Shown here piece after piece: positions 1-10,560 of a stretch of 64,000 nucleotides of DNA (its first letter is position 1; each line of letters starts with the position of its first letter). Below the pieces are notes generated by a model. That model worked only from the letters and a program-made list of their open reading frames with translations. It ran no database searches and was not told the DNA's origin. Made by a program: the position numbers and the translations under genes. Source of the DNA: Entomortierella parvispora (taxonomy: Eukaryota > Mortierellomycota > Mortierellomycetes > Mortierellales > Mortierellaceae); contig OY752149.1 of assembly GCA_963573315.1 (NCBI GenBank), positions 372,001-436,000 on the forward strand. Direction: 5' to 3'.

Positions 1-563
1 AGCGAGGGAATGGACGAATGAGGATGAAGGCAAAGCCAAGGCGCATTCAGTGAAAGTGGAGAAGAAGAGACGAAGAGAGAAGACGAGAGGAAAAGTGAAG
101 GGACGGGGCCTTGCGCCACCACTCACACACACACACACACACCAGGCTCTTTCTTTGCCACCATACTCTTGTTTATCTTTTCTGTTTCCCTGTCTTTCTC
201 TCTCTGACACACTCTCTGCAGGAATAGACAGGGAAGCAAGCAAGCATGCATGCATGTCACCCATGCATGCATGCCTGTCAGCGTGTCAGCCTGCCTTCAT
301 GTTCTCTCGAGACTGGACCGAGTCCCTCCTCTCCACTGGCAAAAAGAAAGAAAGAAAGAGAGAAAAGTCACGTGGCACACAGCCAAGCCACACACATCCG
401 GATTTCCGAACCACAGAGACAAGACATATCACACACACAGAAAAGGTGCTGCCTAGCGGGTGTGATATTCACCATCTCGCCCTTTGTTCCTCCGCATCCT
501 CTCCTTCTCTTCTCCTCTCCTCTCCTCTCCTCCATCATCCCCCTTCTCGAGAACACCCCCATC
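1..563. other. upstream region of NDUFS3, microsatellite-rich
   Basis: No gene is supported here. The stretch holds a (CA)n run near 122-142, several ATGC/TGCA tetranucleotides near 244-275, and CT-rich DNA at 490-545 directly before the NDUFS3 start. Reading frames here are simple-sequence artefacts. The CT-rich tract next to the ATG is typical of a fungal 5' leader. Confidence 0.6.
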
Positions 564-1985
564 ATGTCCTCGCGCATCGCCACCGCCGCCCTCCGCGTCG
601 CCTCGACCAGAGGTACTACTTGCTATTCCTGCCCCGATTCCTTCCCTGATCTCTCCTCTCTTCTCTCTCAATCTCTCACTCTCTCACGGAACCCAGATTC
701 ATCCCTTCGGACATTTCGCATTGCCCTGGATTTAATTCTAAATCTGCATAAATCACCGGATCCCACCTCCCACAAGGACAACACTCTATTCCCCATCTAA
801 TCACCGAGATTCTTTCCAGCCGGATCAGCAATGTCCACAACTGCTGGATGGTCCTGCATCCTCACCTCGCACGCATGGCCAGAGTCCGATCATCGCGCGT
901 GCATCCAACCTGTATGATCCCAGAGTGCTAATCCCACGCTTGCTCTCCTCTTTCTTGCCTCAATAGCCATCCCCGCCAGGATCCCTGCCATCATGATGGC
1001 TCGTTCCCAGCTCCACTCCTCTGCCGCCGTTCATAACTGTAAGCACAGGATATCAGGAATATCGATTGGAGTTGCTTCAGAGTCTCTTGCGATCTATGCG
1101 GAAGCACGTCTGGGATAAAGAAAAAGAAAGACAGACATGGATACTGACCCTCCCGCCTACATCTAACATTCCCATCATGAATACAGCCGCCACTGGACCA
1201 AGGATTCACGAGAAGGCTGATCCCGAAGTAAAGACCACCGTCACAGCCATGCACGAGTACGGCAAATACCTCACTTCGGTCCTCCCCAAATACATCCAGC
1301 AGTTCTCCGTCTACAAGGATGAGCTCACCATCTACGTCGCCCCCACCGCCTTGTTGCCCGTCATGGAGTTCTTGCGCGACCACACCAACGCTCAGTTCAA
1401 GCAGGTCATGGACGTGTGCGGAGTCGACTACCCCTCGCGCCCCAACCGTTTCGAGGTTGTCTACAACTGCTTGTCCATTCGCTTCAACGGCCGTATCCGT
1501 GTCAAGACCTACGCCAACGAGGTCTCCCCTGTCCCTTCCCTCACTGGATTGTTCAACTCTGTCAACTGGTTCGAGCGTGAGGCTTGGGACATGTACGGAA
1601 TCTTCTTCACTGGACACCCCGATTTGAGACGTATCTTGACCGATTACGGATTCGAGGGTCATCCTCTCAGGAAAGATTTCCCCTTGACTGGTTACGTCGA
1701 GGTCAGATATGATGACGAGAAGAAGCGTGTTGTTGTCGAGCCTGTCGAGTTGGCCCAGGCCTTCCGTAACTTTGAGGGTGCTGCTTCTCCTTGGGAGCAA
1801 GTCGGGTAAGAGGGCGCTCTGAACACTTGGGGGTTTTTTTCTATAGCAAACGATCGGGACCATGTGTGGAGACACGGATTTGCTAACAGCCGGACGAATT
1901 GATCTTCTTTTATACCACAAACATTAGACCCGGCCGTGATGACAAGCCAGCTCTCCCAGCTGCTCCTGAGACCCCTAAGGCTTAA
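564..1985 (+). CDS. NDUFS3: NADH:ubiquinone oxidoreductase 30-kDa subunit (complex I, NDUFS3/NuoC family)
   Basis: This is a nuclear-encoded mitochondrial subunit of the complex I peripheral arm. Four exons are proposed: 564-612, 967-1038, 1187-1805 and 1928-1985, all with GT-AG introns, giving about 265 residues, the usual size. The first two exons encode a presequence rich in Arg, Ala and Ser ([16 protein letters not shown] and [15 protein letters not shown]), as expected for matrix import. Exon 3 carries the whole conserved domain, including [29 protein letters not shown] and [17 protein letters not shown], the family signature. The last exon encodes a Pro/Ala tail after PGRDDKP. The ATG at 564 is the only one that gives a targeting peptide in frame. 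Family assignment is effectively certain; the small exon 2 is the least certain part of the model. Confidence 0.96.
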
Positions 1986-2215
1986 TTTCGGATTTTGTTA
2001 ACAATAGTCCTCCTCCTTGTTACCGCCTTTCTTTTATGCAACTCGATACACCCCTCACCCTCCTTACAATATCCACAGTCAGTTTTCAAAATACACAAAT
2101 GCATGTCGCCATGCGAAAATACACTTCCTCACTCTTTTCTCAACCTAGACCACTCTTCCAACCTGTCAATTGCCCACGCCTTTCAGTGTCAAAGGCGATA
2201 CATCTGATGCGTGAA

Positions 2216-2221
2216 AATAAA
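2216..2221 (+). promoter_or_regulatory. putative poly(A) signal of NDUFS3
   Basis: AATAAA lies about 230 bp after the stop codon in AT-rich DNA. It is the only perfect hexamer noticed in this 3' flank. Confidence 0.4.
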
Positions 2222-2730
2222 CCAATTATATCATGTTACAAGTACGTTTGAAGGAGTGACAGATGGTGACATTCTTGAGACTTTGGCAATGTGCTTTTTC
2301 AAAGACTGAAGACACCCGAAAGGATGTTTCTTCAACCCGCTATAAGGCAATGGTTGACTTACATCGCATAGGCTTGGCAGTGAGGCAAAGATTTTCGCCA
2401 TCTGACAACGGCAGTCAATGTTGAATCCAGACTACGAAAAGCGCCGCGTCCTTTGTGTTTGTGTGTCCATGCGGCCGGAGGCTTATTGGACCCGTTGGCT
2501 CAATGGACTTGGGTGGTCCGTTCCTCCGTCCCCTCCCCGCCGCTTTGGATTCGCCGCAGCTGAAAGAATCTCAAATTTCAACGTCAAGAACGGTCAACCT
2601 GAAGAGTCCGGCCAACAAACCAAAAATCCTGAGAACTCTGAAAAGGTTTGTCAACGCAATCCACAGATGGGCAGAATCATAATGATAATGCTTGCCAAAT
2701 TAAGGTGTCTTTTTGGTTCTTGCCATCAGG

Positions 2731-2738
2731 TATAAAAG
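2731..2738 (+). promoter_or_regulatory. TATA box upstream of the acetyltransferase gene
   Basis: TATAAAAG lies 148 bp before the ATG at 2879 and is followed by a long CT-rich leader. This is the textbook layout of a regulated fungal promoter. Confidence 0.6.
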
Positions 2739-2878
2739 AGCGCGCCGCGTCCTTGTCTCCTTTCTCTCTTTCTCCCCCCCACTCACCTTTCTACTTTCCC
2801 TCCTATTCTAAAAAAACTCCACTGCATACCTCCCATCCCTCTACCTTCACTGTCTTCAAAAAGCACCAATCTCAAAAG

Positions 2879-4852
2879 ATGACCGTATCGGAACCTCAGT
2901 CTAATCAACGCCAGACATTTGATCTGGGCAATGGCTTGATCATGCGCTGGTCTACTGCTGCCGACACTGACAACTTAGCCAAACTTTTGGCCGAATCTTT
3001 CAGAGTAAGAGATGACTGAAGAAAGAAAGAAGAAAAGGCGAAAGGTGTTGTCAAAGACACTGGATTCGGTCAAAGGGACTAATAATATTTGTGATCATTC
3101 TCTCTGTAGTGGTTGCCCATTGGAGATCCTCTTCCTCAGGACGCGATCCCTCCACCAAATGAGTTTATCAAGACTGCCACCGTAAGACCCACCACCTTCT
3201 TTCCTTTACATTGCAAAGATACACTTCTTTCTTGCCCCATTCTTAACCGTTTGCCCTCAACACAACCTAAAAAAATTAGTCACTGTTGATGAGCGGAAAG
3301 AGTGTTGCCATGGACGAGTTTGATTACGCGCTTGTAGAGGATACTCAACGCGGCAAGGGCGGCAATCCGGTCGTGGCATGCGTCTGCCTTCACCGCGTCA
3401 AGGCCTACTATGGCTCGGTCGATGTGTCCTTTGGCAAGCCAGAGCTGGTTGCCACTGATCCAGTAAGTAGAACCCTCCCCCTTCCTATGACCTTCAAGAG
3501 TAAAGACGAAATGACGCCAACATGGATTGTTCTCTCGACCGACTACATAGGACTACCGCAACCGTGGTCTAGTGCGCAAGATCTTGCTGCAGATGATCCA
3601 CCCCGAGTCAGAGGCCCGAGGAGATATTCTTCAAATCATTCCAGGCATCCTGCACTTTTATCGGTATTAATAAGCAAATCGAGCAATCCACTCCCCTTTT
3701 GGCTTTCTTTTTCTACATGGTCTTTTCTAATCAATTTTTCGCCCTCCCTCGCCCATCCTTTTCTTTCTTTCCAGTCAATTCGGCTACGAGTACGGTCTCT
3801 GTTCATACCCTGGTGTCAATATTGAGAGCTCAGATATCATCCCACCTCTTGACAAGTCAAAGTACTCGACCGAACCCTACACCTTGCGTCTCGCCACCAT
3901 CGCCGACTTGGCCTTTCTCAACCGTCTCTCAACCCCAAAGGCCCGACACGCGAACGCAACCATTGGTCAGTATTACACGCCCGAGTTTTGGCAGTATGTG
4001 GTCCATGACGTCTTCCAGATCAAGAAGAGTCGCTTTGATGGCGATCGAGACACCCGGATCATTGTCGAGACCGCGACAGGAAGAGACGTGGGCTTTACCT
4101 TGACCTCTACCATATTCTTTGGCCCGAAATTGAAGGCTATTGCTCTGGAAGAGGATGTCTCGTACTTGGAGGTGGCGTTGCCGGTCCTGAGACAGCTCTT
4201 TGATCTGGCCAAGGAACGTCGTGCAAACGACAAGAGGAATCTCCCATCTCCTCCTAAGGAGACCCCTGCTACCACAGAAGAAGAAAACGCAGTTGCTCCA
4301 GAGACACCCCTCAAGCTGGGTTTGTCCCTTCACGATCAGCACCCATTGGTCGTCTTGTTGGGCTCAAAGGCAAAGAAGGATCCCGAGGAAATCAACCCTG
4401 GATTCCGTCTCTACACACGTATCGGCAGCTACCCACACTTTATCCTCACCGTCAAAGCAGAGCTCGAATCCCGTTTGGCGTCTTCAGCCCTGGCGGGGGT
4501 CACGGGTCGTTTGCGACTGGACTTTTTCCGTTCTGTGGAAGGCTGCGCCGGCAAAGGGTTGGAGGTGTGCATTGAGAAGGGCAAGATCACACAAGCTCAC
4601 CACTGGACCAAGCCTGGACCCGAAGGATTGTTGGAGGAAAGGATGCAATGGAAGCAACAGGGTGAGACCCCCACCATCTTTCATGCCACCTTCCCTCCTC
4701 TAGTCTTCACCATGCTGCTGACGGGTCGACAGAGTTTGAAGGATCTTTATTTGATGTACGGCGATATCGAAATTCGGGGGGACGAGACTCGATTGTTGTT
4801 GAACACGTTGTTCCCCAAGGGAGAGCATTACTTGGATTTGTTTACCTGGTAG
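2879..4852 (+). CDS. GNAT-family N-acetyltransferase, Eis-like layout
   Basis: Five exons are proposed: 2879-3004, 3110-3181, 3280-3462, 3551-3663 and 3775-4852, encoding about 523 residues. The N-terminal third is a GNAT fold. A beta-strand ending GKPELVATDP is followed by DYRNRGLVRKILLQM, which matches the acetyl-CoA pyrophosphate loop (R/Q-x-x-G-x-x) and its helix; then comes GILHFYRQFGYEYG, the usual last strand. The C-terminal part has a beta-rich stretch and ends in RLLLNTLFPKGEHYLDLF. That recalls the SCP2-like domain closing Eis-type multidomain acetyltransferases; this comparison is inference. The substrate is not predictable. All four introns are short and GT-AG. The gene is preceded by its own TATA box. 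Confidence 0.82.
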
Positions 4853-4972
4853 TGAGATGAGAGGAAGAGTTGGGGCATGCGCCACCTTGTGGGTTTTCGG
4901 AATAAAAAAAGAAAAGAATGAGAAGACCTCTACCAAAGTCCAAGCAACACTTGAGATCGGACGAGGCAGAGA

Positions 4973-5792
4973 TGTCATATCTGAGAATCAGCCGTTTTTT
5001 TTTTTGTTCTCAAGATCATGGACAATAATGGCAAGGATTTTCGATTTTATCATCCAGATCGATGCTCCTTGACGAGAAACACTCAGCGCACTTGGTCCCA
5101 TGCGCGTGCGATGACTTTTTCCTAATCGACATTTCTGTTCAAAGTCGGTGGTCACCTGACGGTTACGGTAACTTTGAATGAGGCCGCGGATCTGCGAATC
5201 GGGTGTTTTTTCACGAGCATAGGAAAAATAGGGGATTTTCGATTTTATGATCCAAGACGATGCTCCTTGGCGAGAAACACTCAGCGCACTTGGTCCCATG
5301 CGCGTGCAATGCCTTTTTACTAGTAGACATTGGTGTTCAAAGTCGGTGGTCACCTGACAGTTACGGTAACTTTGAGCGGGGCCGCGGATCTGCGAATCGG
5401 GTGTTTTTTCATGACCATAGGAAAAATAAGGGATTTTCGATTTTATGATCCAGATCGATGCTCCTTGGCGAGAAACACTCGGCGCACTTGGTCCCATGCG
5501 CGTGCGATGACTTTTTACTAGTAGACATTGGTGTTCAAAGTCGGTGGTCACCTGACAGTTACCGTAACTTTGAGTGGGGCCGCGGATCTGCGAATCGGGT
5601 GTTTTTTCACGAGCATAGGAAAAATAAGGGATTTTCGATTTTATCATCCAGATCGATACTCCTTGGCGAGAAACACTCGGCGCACTTGGTCCCATGCGCG
5701 TGCAATGACTTTTTACTAGTAGACATTGGCGTTCAAAGTCGCGGGTCACCTGACAGTTACGGTAACTTTGAGCGGGGCCGCGGATCTGAGAA
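4973..5792 (+). repeat. 198-bp tandem repeat array, three full units plus partial ends
   Basis: Units start at 5036, 5234, 5432 and 5630, each beginning GATTTTCGATTTTAT. The spacing is exactly 198 bp three times. A decayed partial unit lies to the left (about 4973-5035). The fourth unit stops after 163 bp at the LINE junction. Units differ by only a few bases, except the first, which is more diverged. Because 198 is divisible by three, several frames stay open across the array, but the implied protein is a repeat of 66 residues with no known domain and no splice context. I therefore treat this as non-coding satellite-like DNA. Confidence 0.9.
5778..5792. repeat. left target-site duplication of LINE copy 1
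   Basis: The 15-mer CCGCGGATCTGAGAA occurs here, at the end of the 198-bp array, and again at 6973-6987 directly after the poly(A) tail of LINE copy 1. Perfect 15-bp direct repeats bracketing a poly(A)-ended, 5'-truncated copy are the hallmark of target-primed reverse transcription. Confidence 0.9.
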
Positions 5793-6802
5793 CCCCTCCG
5801 CCGACCCCCGTCAACCGTGAGGACGCGCCTATTGATTCCGTTTTGGGCCTTCTCACGACAGATTGGATCGGACCGGCAGTGAGACCACCACAGCTGCCCA
5901 TTTGGAGGATGGACCAAGCATTCCGCCTGGTCATGAGTGATTCCGATGACTTGCAGGGACATTTGGAATTCATTCCTTCAGGGGAACGACCCCCTGGGGC
6001 GCGCACGTACCCTGGATTCGAACGAAACGTCCGACAAGGATTCTTCCCTGCGTCCAACAGCCTGGAGAAACTCCTGGACCAAAACACCTGGATCGACACC
6101 ACGGAGTCTCTGAGCCAGCGGATCAAATCCTATGGCTCGCAACCGGGATCAGACATGAACCTGGGCAACATGTCCACTGGGGCCCTTCGACGACTGCTCA
6201 CAAAAAGCAAGGAAGAGGAGGAAGCAGCACCCCTGGACAACACACCCGGACAAAACCTTACAACTCAGTTTTGGGACTTTTTCTGGAAGGCCGACATCCC
6301 ACACACCACTCGCACGGTATGGTGGCGCCTTCTAATCAGCAAACTCCCCTCTCGAAAACGACTACACTCCATCATGGAGGAGACCTTCGAAGAATCCTGC
6401 GCAATCTGCGGAGCAGCGCAGGAGACTGACCGCCACATGATTTTCACATGCCCGCGGAAACTCCAAGTTTGGCGCTCCTCGCTAGCGACTCACGTCGGAG
6501 ACATGGATTTCTCATGGGAGTTCATCGAACTTCTTCTGTATGGTGAACATGAGCAGATCCTCCCCACGAGCAACATCAGTGCAATTGCACTTCTAACAAC
6601 CGTCCTTCATCAGATCTGGATATTTCATTTTCTCCACATCCTCGAGGACCAACCCTTCGACGCCACCCAGGTGACAACGTCCATTGATCTTGCGGTCAAC
6701 AAAATTGTCAACCAGAACGAGTATCGGCGACGCGTACAGGAGGAACGCAGCCGTGAGTCAGCAACTGACCCCAACTCAGGCCCCACGACCCCCCAAACCT
6801 AG
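5793..6802 (+). pseudogene. LINE ORF2 C-terminal fragment (copy 1)
   Basis: This frame encodes the region after reverse transcriptase, with the Cys/His motif CAICGAAQETDRHMIFTC near the end, a zf-RVT-like knuckle found at the C terminus of many LINE proteins. The reverse transcriptase itself is missing, so the copy is dead. The upstream ATG in frame at 5726 belongs to the 198-bp repeat and gives only a chance fusion. Confidence 0.85.
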
Positions 6803-6972
6803 CATTTCTTCTTTTATTTTCTTCTATACCTGTATTTTTATCTTTTAGTACCACCCCCGTAGTGCTTGTTGTAACTCAAATTTGATCGTAGTAGCGCCGC
6901 CTGAAGATGTAGGGGCACTGGATTTCTTGGACACTGACCCAAATAAACCAGATAAAAAAAAAAAAAAAAAAA
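5793..6972 (+). mobile_element. LINE (non-LTR retrotransposon) copy 1, 5'-truncated
   Basis: A 1.18-kb insertion holding only the 3' end of a LINE: the C-terminal coding part (to the stop at 6802), a 3' untranslated region, and a 19-nt A tail (6954-6972). It is flanked by a perfect 15-bp target-site duplication. It aligns base for base with 8047-9207 of copy 2; I counted three substitutions, so it is recent. It lies in the last unit of the 198-bp array, at the point where copy 2 also begins. Confidence 0.92.
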
Positions 6973-6987
6973 CCGCGGATCTGAGAA
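6973..6987. repeat. right target-site duplication of LINE copy 1
   Basis: Second copy of the 15-mer seen at 5778-5792. It separates the A tail of copy 1 from the truncated 5' end of copy 2. Confidence 0.9.
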
Positions 6988-9056
6988 ATAAGGCTTACGA
7001 CCGGGTACACCCGACGTATCTTCGCGCAGTTATGGACACCATGGACTTCCCGAAAGCCTTCACCGACTCTATTTTTTCCCTCTTTTTCAGCACAAAGATC
7101 CAACTCAACATCAACGGATACCTCACCGCCCCGTTTGTCCAGCAACGTGGCCTCCGTCAAGGGGACCCGCTCTCCCCCTTGCTATTCAACCTCGCCATTG
7201 AGCCCCTCATCCAAACCATCGCCCGTTCCCCGATCATCAGTGGAATCCCTGTAGGCACCAACCCAGAGGTCCCGCCTCTGAAAGTCATGGCTTACGCGGA
7301 TGATCTTGGAGACTTCATACGCACGGCGAATGAATGGACAGAACTCAAGAGAATCATGACGGTCTATGGATGTGCTTCCAACGCCCGTCTCAACTTGAAA
7401 AAGACAGTGGCCTTTCCGCTTGGCCCAGGGATGGAGGCCGAACTTCTTAGCCTGTTAAAGGAAGATAAAGTCCAGATCCACTCCGTGTCATCCGAAGCGG
7501 CCATCGTCTACCTAGGATTTCCTATTGCCCTCAACGCCTCCCAGCGCGACAACTTTTACGACGGTCTCTTAAAAAAGATCAAGCAAGTGTCGGGTTTACA
7601 CACCACCAGGGGGCTCTCGATCAAAGGACGAGGTATTATTGCAACTTCCATCCTCCTCTCTAAACTCTGGCATGTCCTGAGTGTAGATACACCGACCAAG
7701 GCGTGGATAAGCAAGGTCCAAGGAGTCGTCCGCAAGTTTGTCTGCCCCAACTTCCCAGCACCATCCTTCGACTTCCTCAGTCAGGCCAAAACAAAAGGAG
7801 GGATTGGATTGATCAACGTCGGAAAACAAGCACTGGCCATGCAGCTCAAAGCAATCCAACGACTTGTGTCAACGAAGGTGACATCCTTCGCGCAGCCGAT
7901 TTTGAAGGCTTTGCTTCAAACATACTCAAAGTCGGCATATCCATTTGCGGCTCTGGCGAACCCAAAGTATCATCTGGATAATTTCAATTTCTTCCGAGGC
8001 GCCACGACATTCAAAAAATGGCTAAGGACTCTTAGTCTAGTGGCAGCCCCTCCGCCGACCCCCGTCAACCGTGAGGACGCGCCTATTGATTCCGTTTTGG
8101 GCCTTCTCACGACAGATTGGATCGGACCGGCAGTGAGACCACCACAGCTGCCCATTTGGAGGATGGACCAAGCATTCCGCCTGGTCATGAGTGATTCCGA
8201 TGACTTGCAGGGACATTTGGAATTCATTCCTTCAGGGGAACGACCCCCTGGGGCGCGCACGTACCCTGGATTCGAACGAAACGTCCGACAAGGATTCTTC
8301 CCTGCGTCCAACAGCCTGGAGAAACTCCTGGACCAAAACACCTGGATCGACACCACGGAGTCTCTGAGCCAGCGGATCAAATCCTATGGCTCGCAACCGG
8401 GATCAGACATGAACCTGGGCAACATGTCCACTGGGGCCCTTCGACGACTGCTCACAAAAAGCAAGGAAGAGGAGGAAGCAGCACCCCTGGACAACACACC
8501 CGGACAAAACCTTACAACTCAGTTTTGGGACCTTTTCTGGAAGGCCGACATCCCACACACCACTCGCACGGTATGGTGGCGCCTTCTAATCAGCAAACTC
8601 CCCTCTCGAAAACGACTACACTCCATCATGGAGGAGACCTTCGAAGAATCCTGCGCAATCTGCGGAGCAGCGCAGGAGACTGACCGCCACATGATTTTCA
8701 CATGCCCGCGGAAACTCCAAGTTTGGCGCTCCTCGCTAGCGACTCACGTCGGAGACATGGATTTCTCATGGGAGTCCATCGAACTTCTTCTGTATGGTGA
8801 ACATGAGCAGATCCTCCCCACGAGCAACATCAGTGCAATTGCACTTCTAACAACCGTCCTTCATCAGATCTGGATATTTCATTTTCTCCACATCCTCGAG
8901 GACCAACCCTTCGACGCCACCCAGGTGACAACGTCCATTGATCTTGCGGTCAACAAAATTGTCAACCAGAACGAGTATCGGCGACGCGTACAGGAGGAAC
9001 GCAGCCGTGAGTCAGCAACTGACCCCAACTCAGGCCCCACGACCCCCCAAACCTAG
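6987..9056 (+). pseudogene. LINE reverse transcriptase ORF, N-terminally truncated
   Basis: The open frame runs about 690 codons without a stop. It carries RT motifs GLRQGDPLSPLLFNLAIEPL and the catalytic MAYADDL, then a thumb/linker region, and ends with the CAICG...HMIFTC knuckle. The N-terminal endonuclease and the first RT motifs are missing, and no native start codon is present. The intact frame shows how recent the copy is, but it is not an autonomous element. Confidence 0.85.
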
Positions 9057-9212
9057 CATTTCTTCTTTTATTTTCTTCTATACCTGTATTTTTATCTTTT
9101 AGTACCACCCCCGTAGTGCTTGTTGTAACTCAAATTTGATCGTAGTAGCGCCGCCTAAAGATGTAGGGGCACTGGATTTCTTGGACACTGACCCAAATAA
9201 ACCAGATAAAAA
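6988..9212 (+). mobile_element. LINE copy 2, 5'-truncated within the reverse transcriptase
   Basis: A 2.2-kb LINE remnant beginning in reverse transcriptase motif KAYDRVHP and ending in a short A run at 9208-9212. Its 3' end is nearly identical to copy 1. The left boundary is the 198-bp repeat; the right flank resembles inverted decayed units of the same repeat. A target-site duplication is not obvious: at most CCGC is shared between the two flanks. It must predate copy 1, which is inserted at its left junction. Confidence 0.9.
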
Positions 9213-10560
9213 CCGCACAGATCATCCATGCCGCGCTGACACCCCATTGATGAAGTATTGTACATAAAATCGCAAATATTATCACTCTGCAGTATATATC
9301 AGGGACAAGGATCGATGAGGCAGCGTACTTGGTCCTTCGAATAGGCGATAATGATGAGCTGGTGGACATCACTGATCAAAGACCAGACTACATTACTCGA
9401 GGAAAGTACTGTCACTGTGCTGATCAAAAAGATGAACCAGAGAATGGTAAACTTTTTGAAAAAGCAGAGCCAACATGACCAGGATCAACACTTTAACGAG
9501 GGAAGTGTAGAGGATTTGGTCCCATGTGCGAAAGAAGAACTTTGCTACTCGACGCTAGCAGAGTAGGGACTGTAGCTGCCCAGTTGGTGCGCAGGAGTCC
9601 AAGCATACCTCGACCGATTCTCAGATCCATCGTTCGATCGATCCTTTCATAAAATCAAGTACTATTTTCATTGAACAGCAACGTCGAATAGTAGGACATC
9701 GCGAGCAGGTGGGTCCAGGTGGACAACATTCCTTTCGTCGAGGAGGATCGACCAATGTCCAAATCTCAAAGATTCCTGCTTTTTGCTCAACTCTTTCCAC
9801 CCCCTCGGTCAAAACTTTTCTAGAGTCTGGTGATCCTACCTATGACCAGGGATATCAACTACTAAAAGGTCATTTCCCACACACCCACACACGCAGGGCC
9901 AGATGCACTGTGTTTCTCTCGTCGAGAAGAGTCTGCTCTTGTCGAAATCTCAAAGATCCGTGTGTTTGACCGAACTCATGAAGAAGTGTAGGTGAGAACC
10001 CATAGCGCCAGCACAGAGGCACAGAGTGGAGTGGCAGCATTTGCAATAAACGTAGAAATATTTCTTTCATCGTACTGTATGTGCTGCAACCTGGCAACAT
10101 GGTCGGACGCGCCTGCTTGATCTTACGTTAACTGTCAGGTGACCAGCGACTTTGAACAGCAACGTCAACTTGTAAAAAGTCATCGCACACGCATAGGACC
10201 AAGTGCACTGAGTGTATCTCTTAAAGGAGCATCGACCTGGGTCATAAAACAGAAAATCCCCTATCTTCACCTATGACCGAGAAAAACCATCGATTCTCAG
10301 ATCCGCCCCCGCAATCGATCACAACTTCTAACAAGTCATTGTCTGCCTGGGAGACCAAGAGTGCCTCTGATAGAGGAGCATCCATTGATATCAAAATCTC
10401 GAAAGTTTCACCCAACTTGTCAAAAATGGTCGGTCCTCAGATTATCCATGCCGATGTCAGTAGTAAAAGGTCATCGCGCACATGTGGGTCCAAGTGCTCA
10501 ACGTTCCTCTCGTCGAGGAGCATCAATCTTGTCCATGAAATCAAGAATCCATGTTTTTGG
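9213..10560 (-). repeat. decayed inverted copies of the 198-bp unit
   Basis: At least four degenerate copies of the left array lie here in reverse orientation. The clearest is about 10120-10262, which reads as the reverse complement of one unit: CTGTCAGGTGACC, then GACTTTGAACA, GGACCAAGTGCACTGAG and AAAATCCCCTAT. Others are recognisable near 9670-9780, 9858-9960 and 10433-10555. Boundary sequence CGATTCTCAGATC recurs at 9616 and 10290. No coding capacity is supported. Confidence 0.75.

Larger units (their letters stand above)
1986..2878. other. intergenic region NDUFS3 - acetyltransferase
   Basis: This holds the 3' untranslated region of NDUFS3 and the promoter of the next gene. Short open frames at 2418-2735 have no recognisable content. 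The TATA element at 2731 is listed separately. Confidence 0.5.

Noticed and set aside
991-1920. 309-codon open frame antisense to NDUFS3
   Set aside because: It is the shadow of a GC-biased coding strand; its start and end run through NDUFS3 introns and it has no protein-like motif.
4988-5962. 324-codon minus-strand frame through the 198-bp repeats
   Set aside because: It exists because the unit length is divisible by three; it crosses into the LINE and has no known domain.
5726-6802. 358-codon frame with an ATG in the 198-bp repeat
   Set aside because: A chance fusion of repeat and LINE fragment; the ATG has no relation to the retrotransposon protein.
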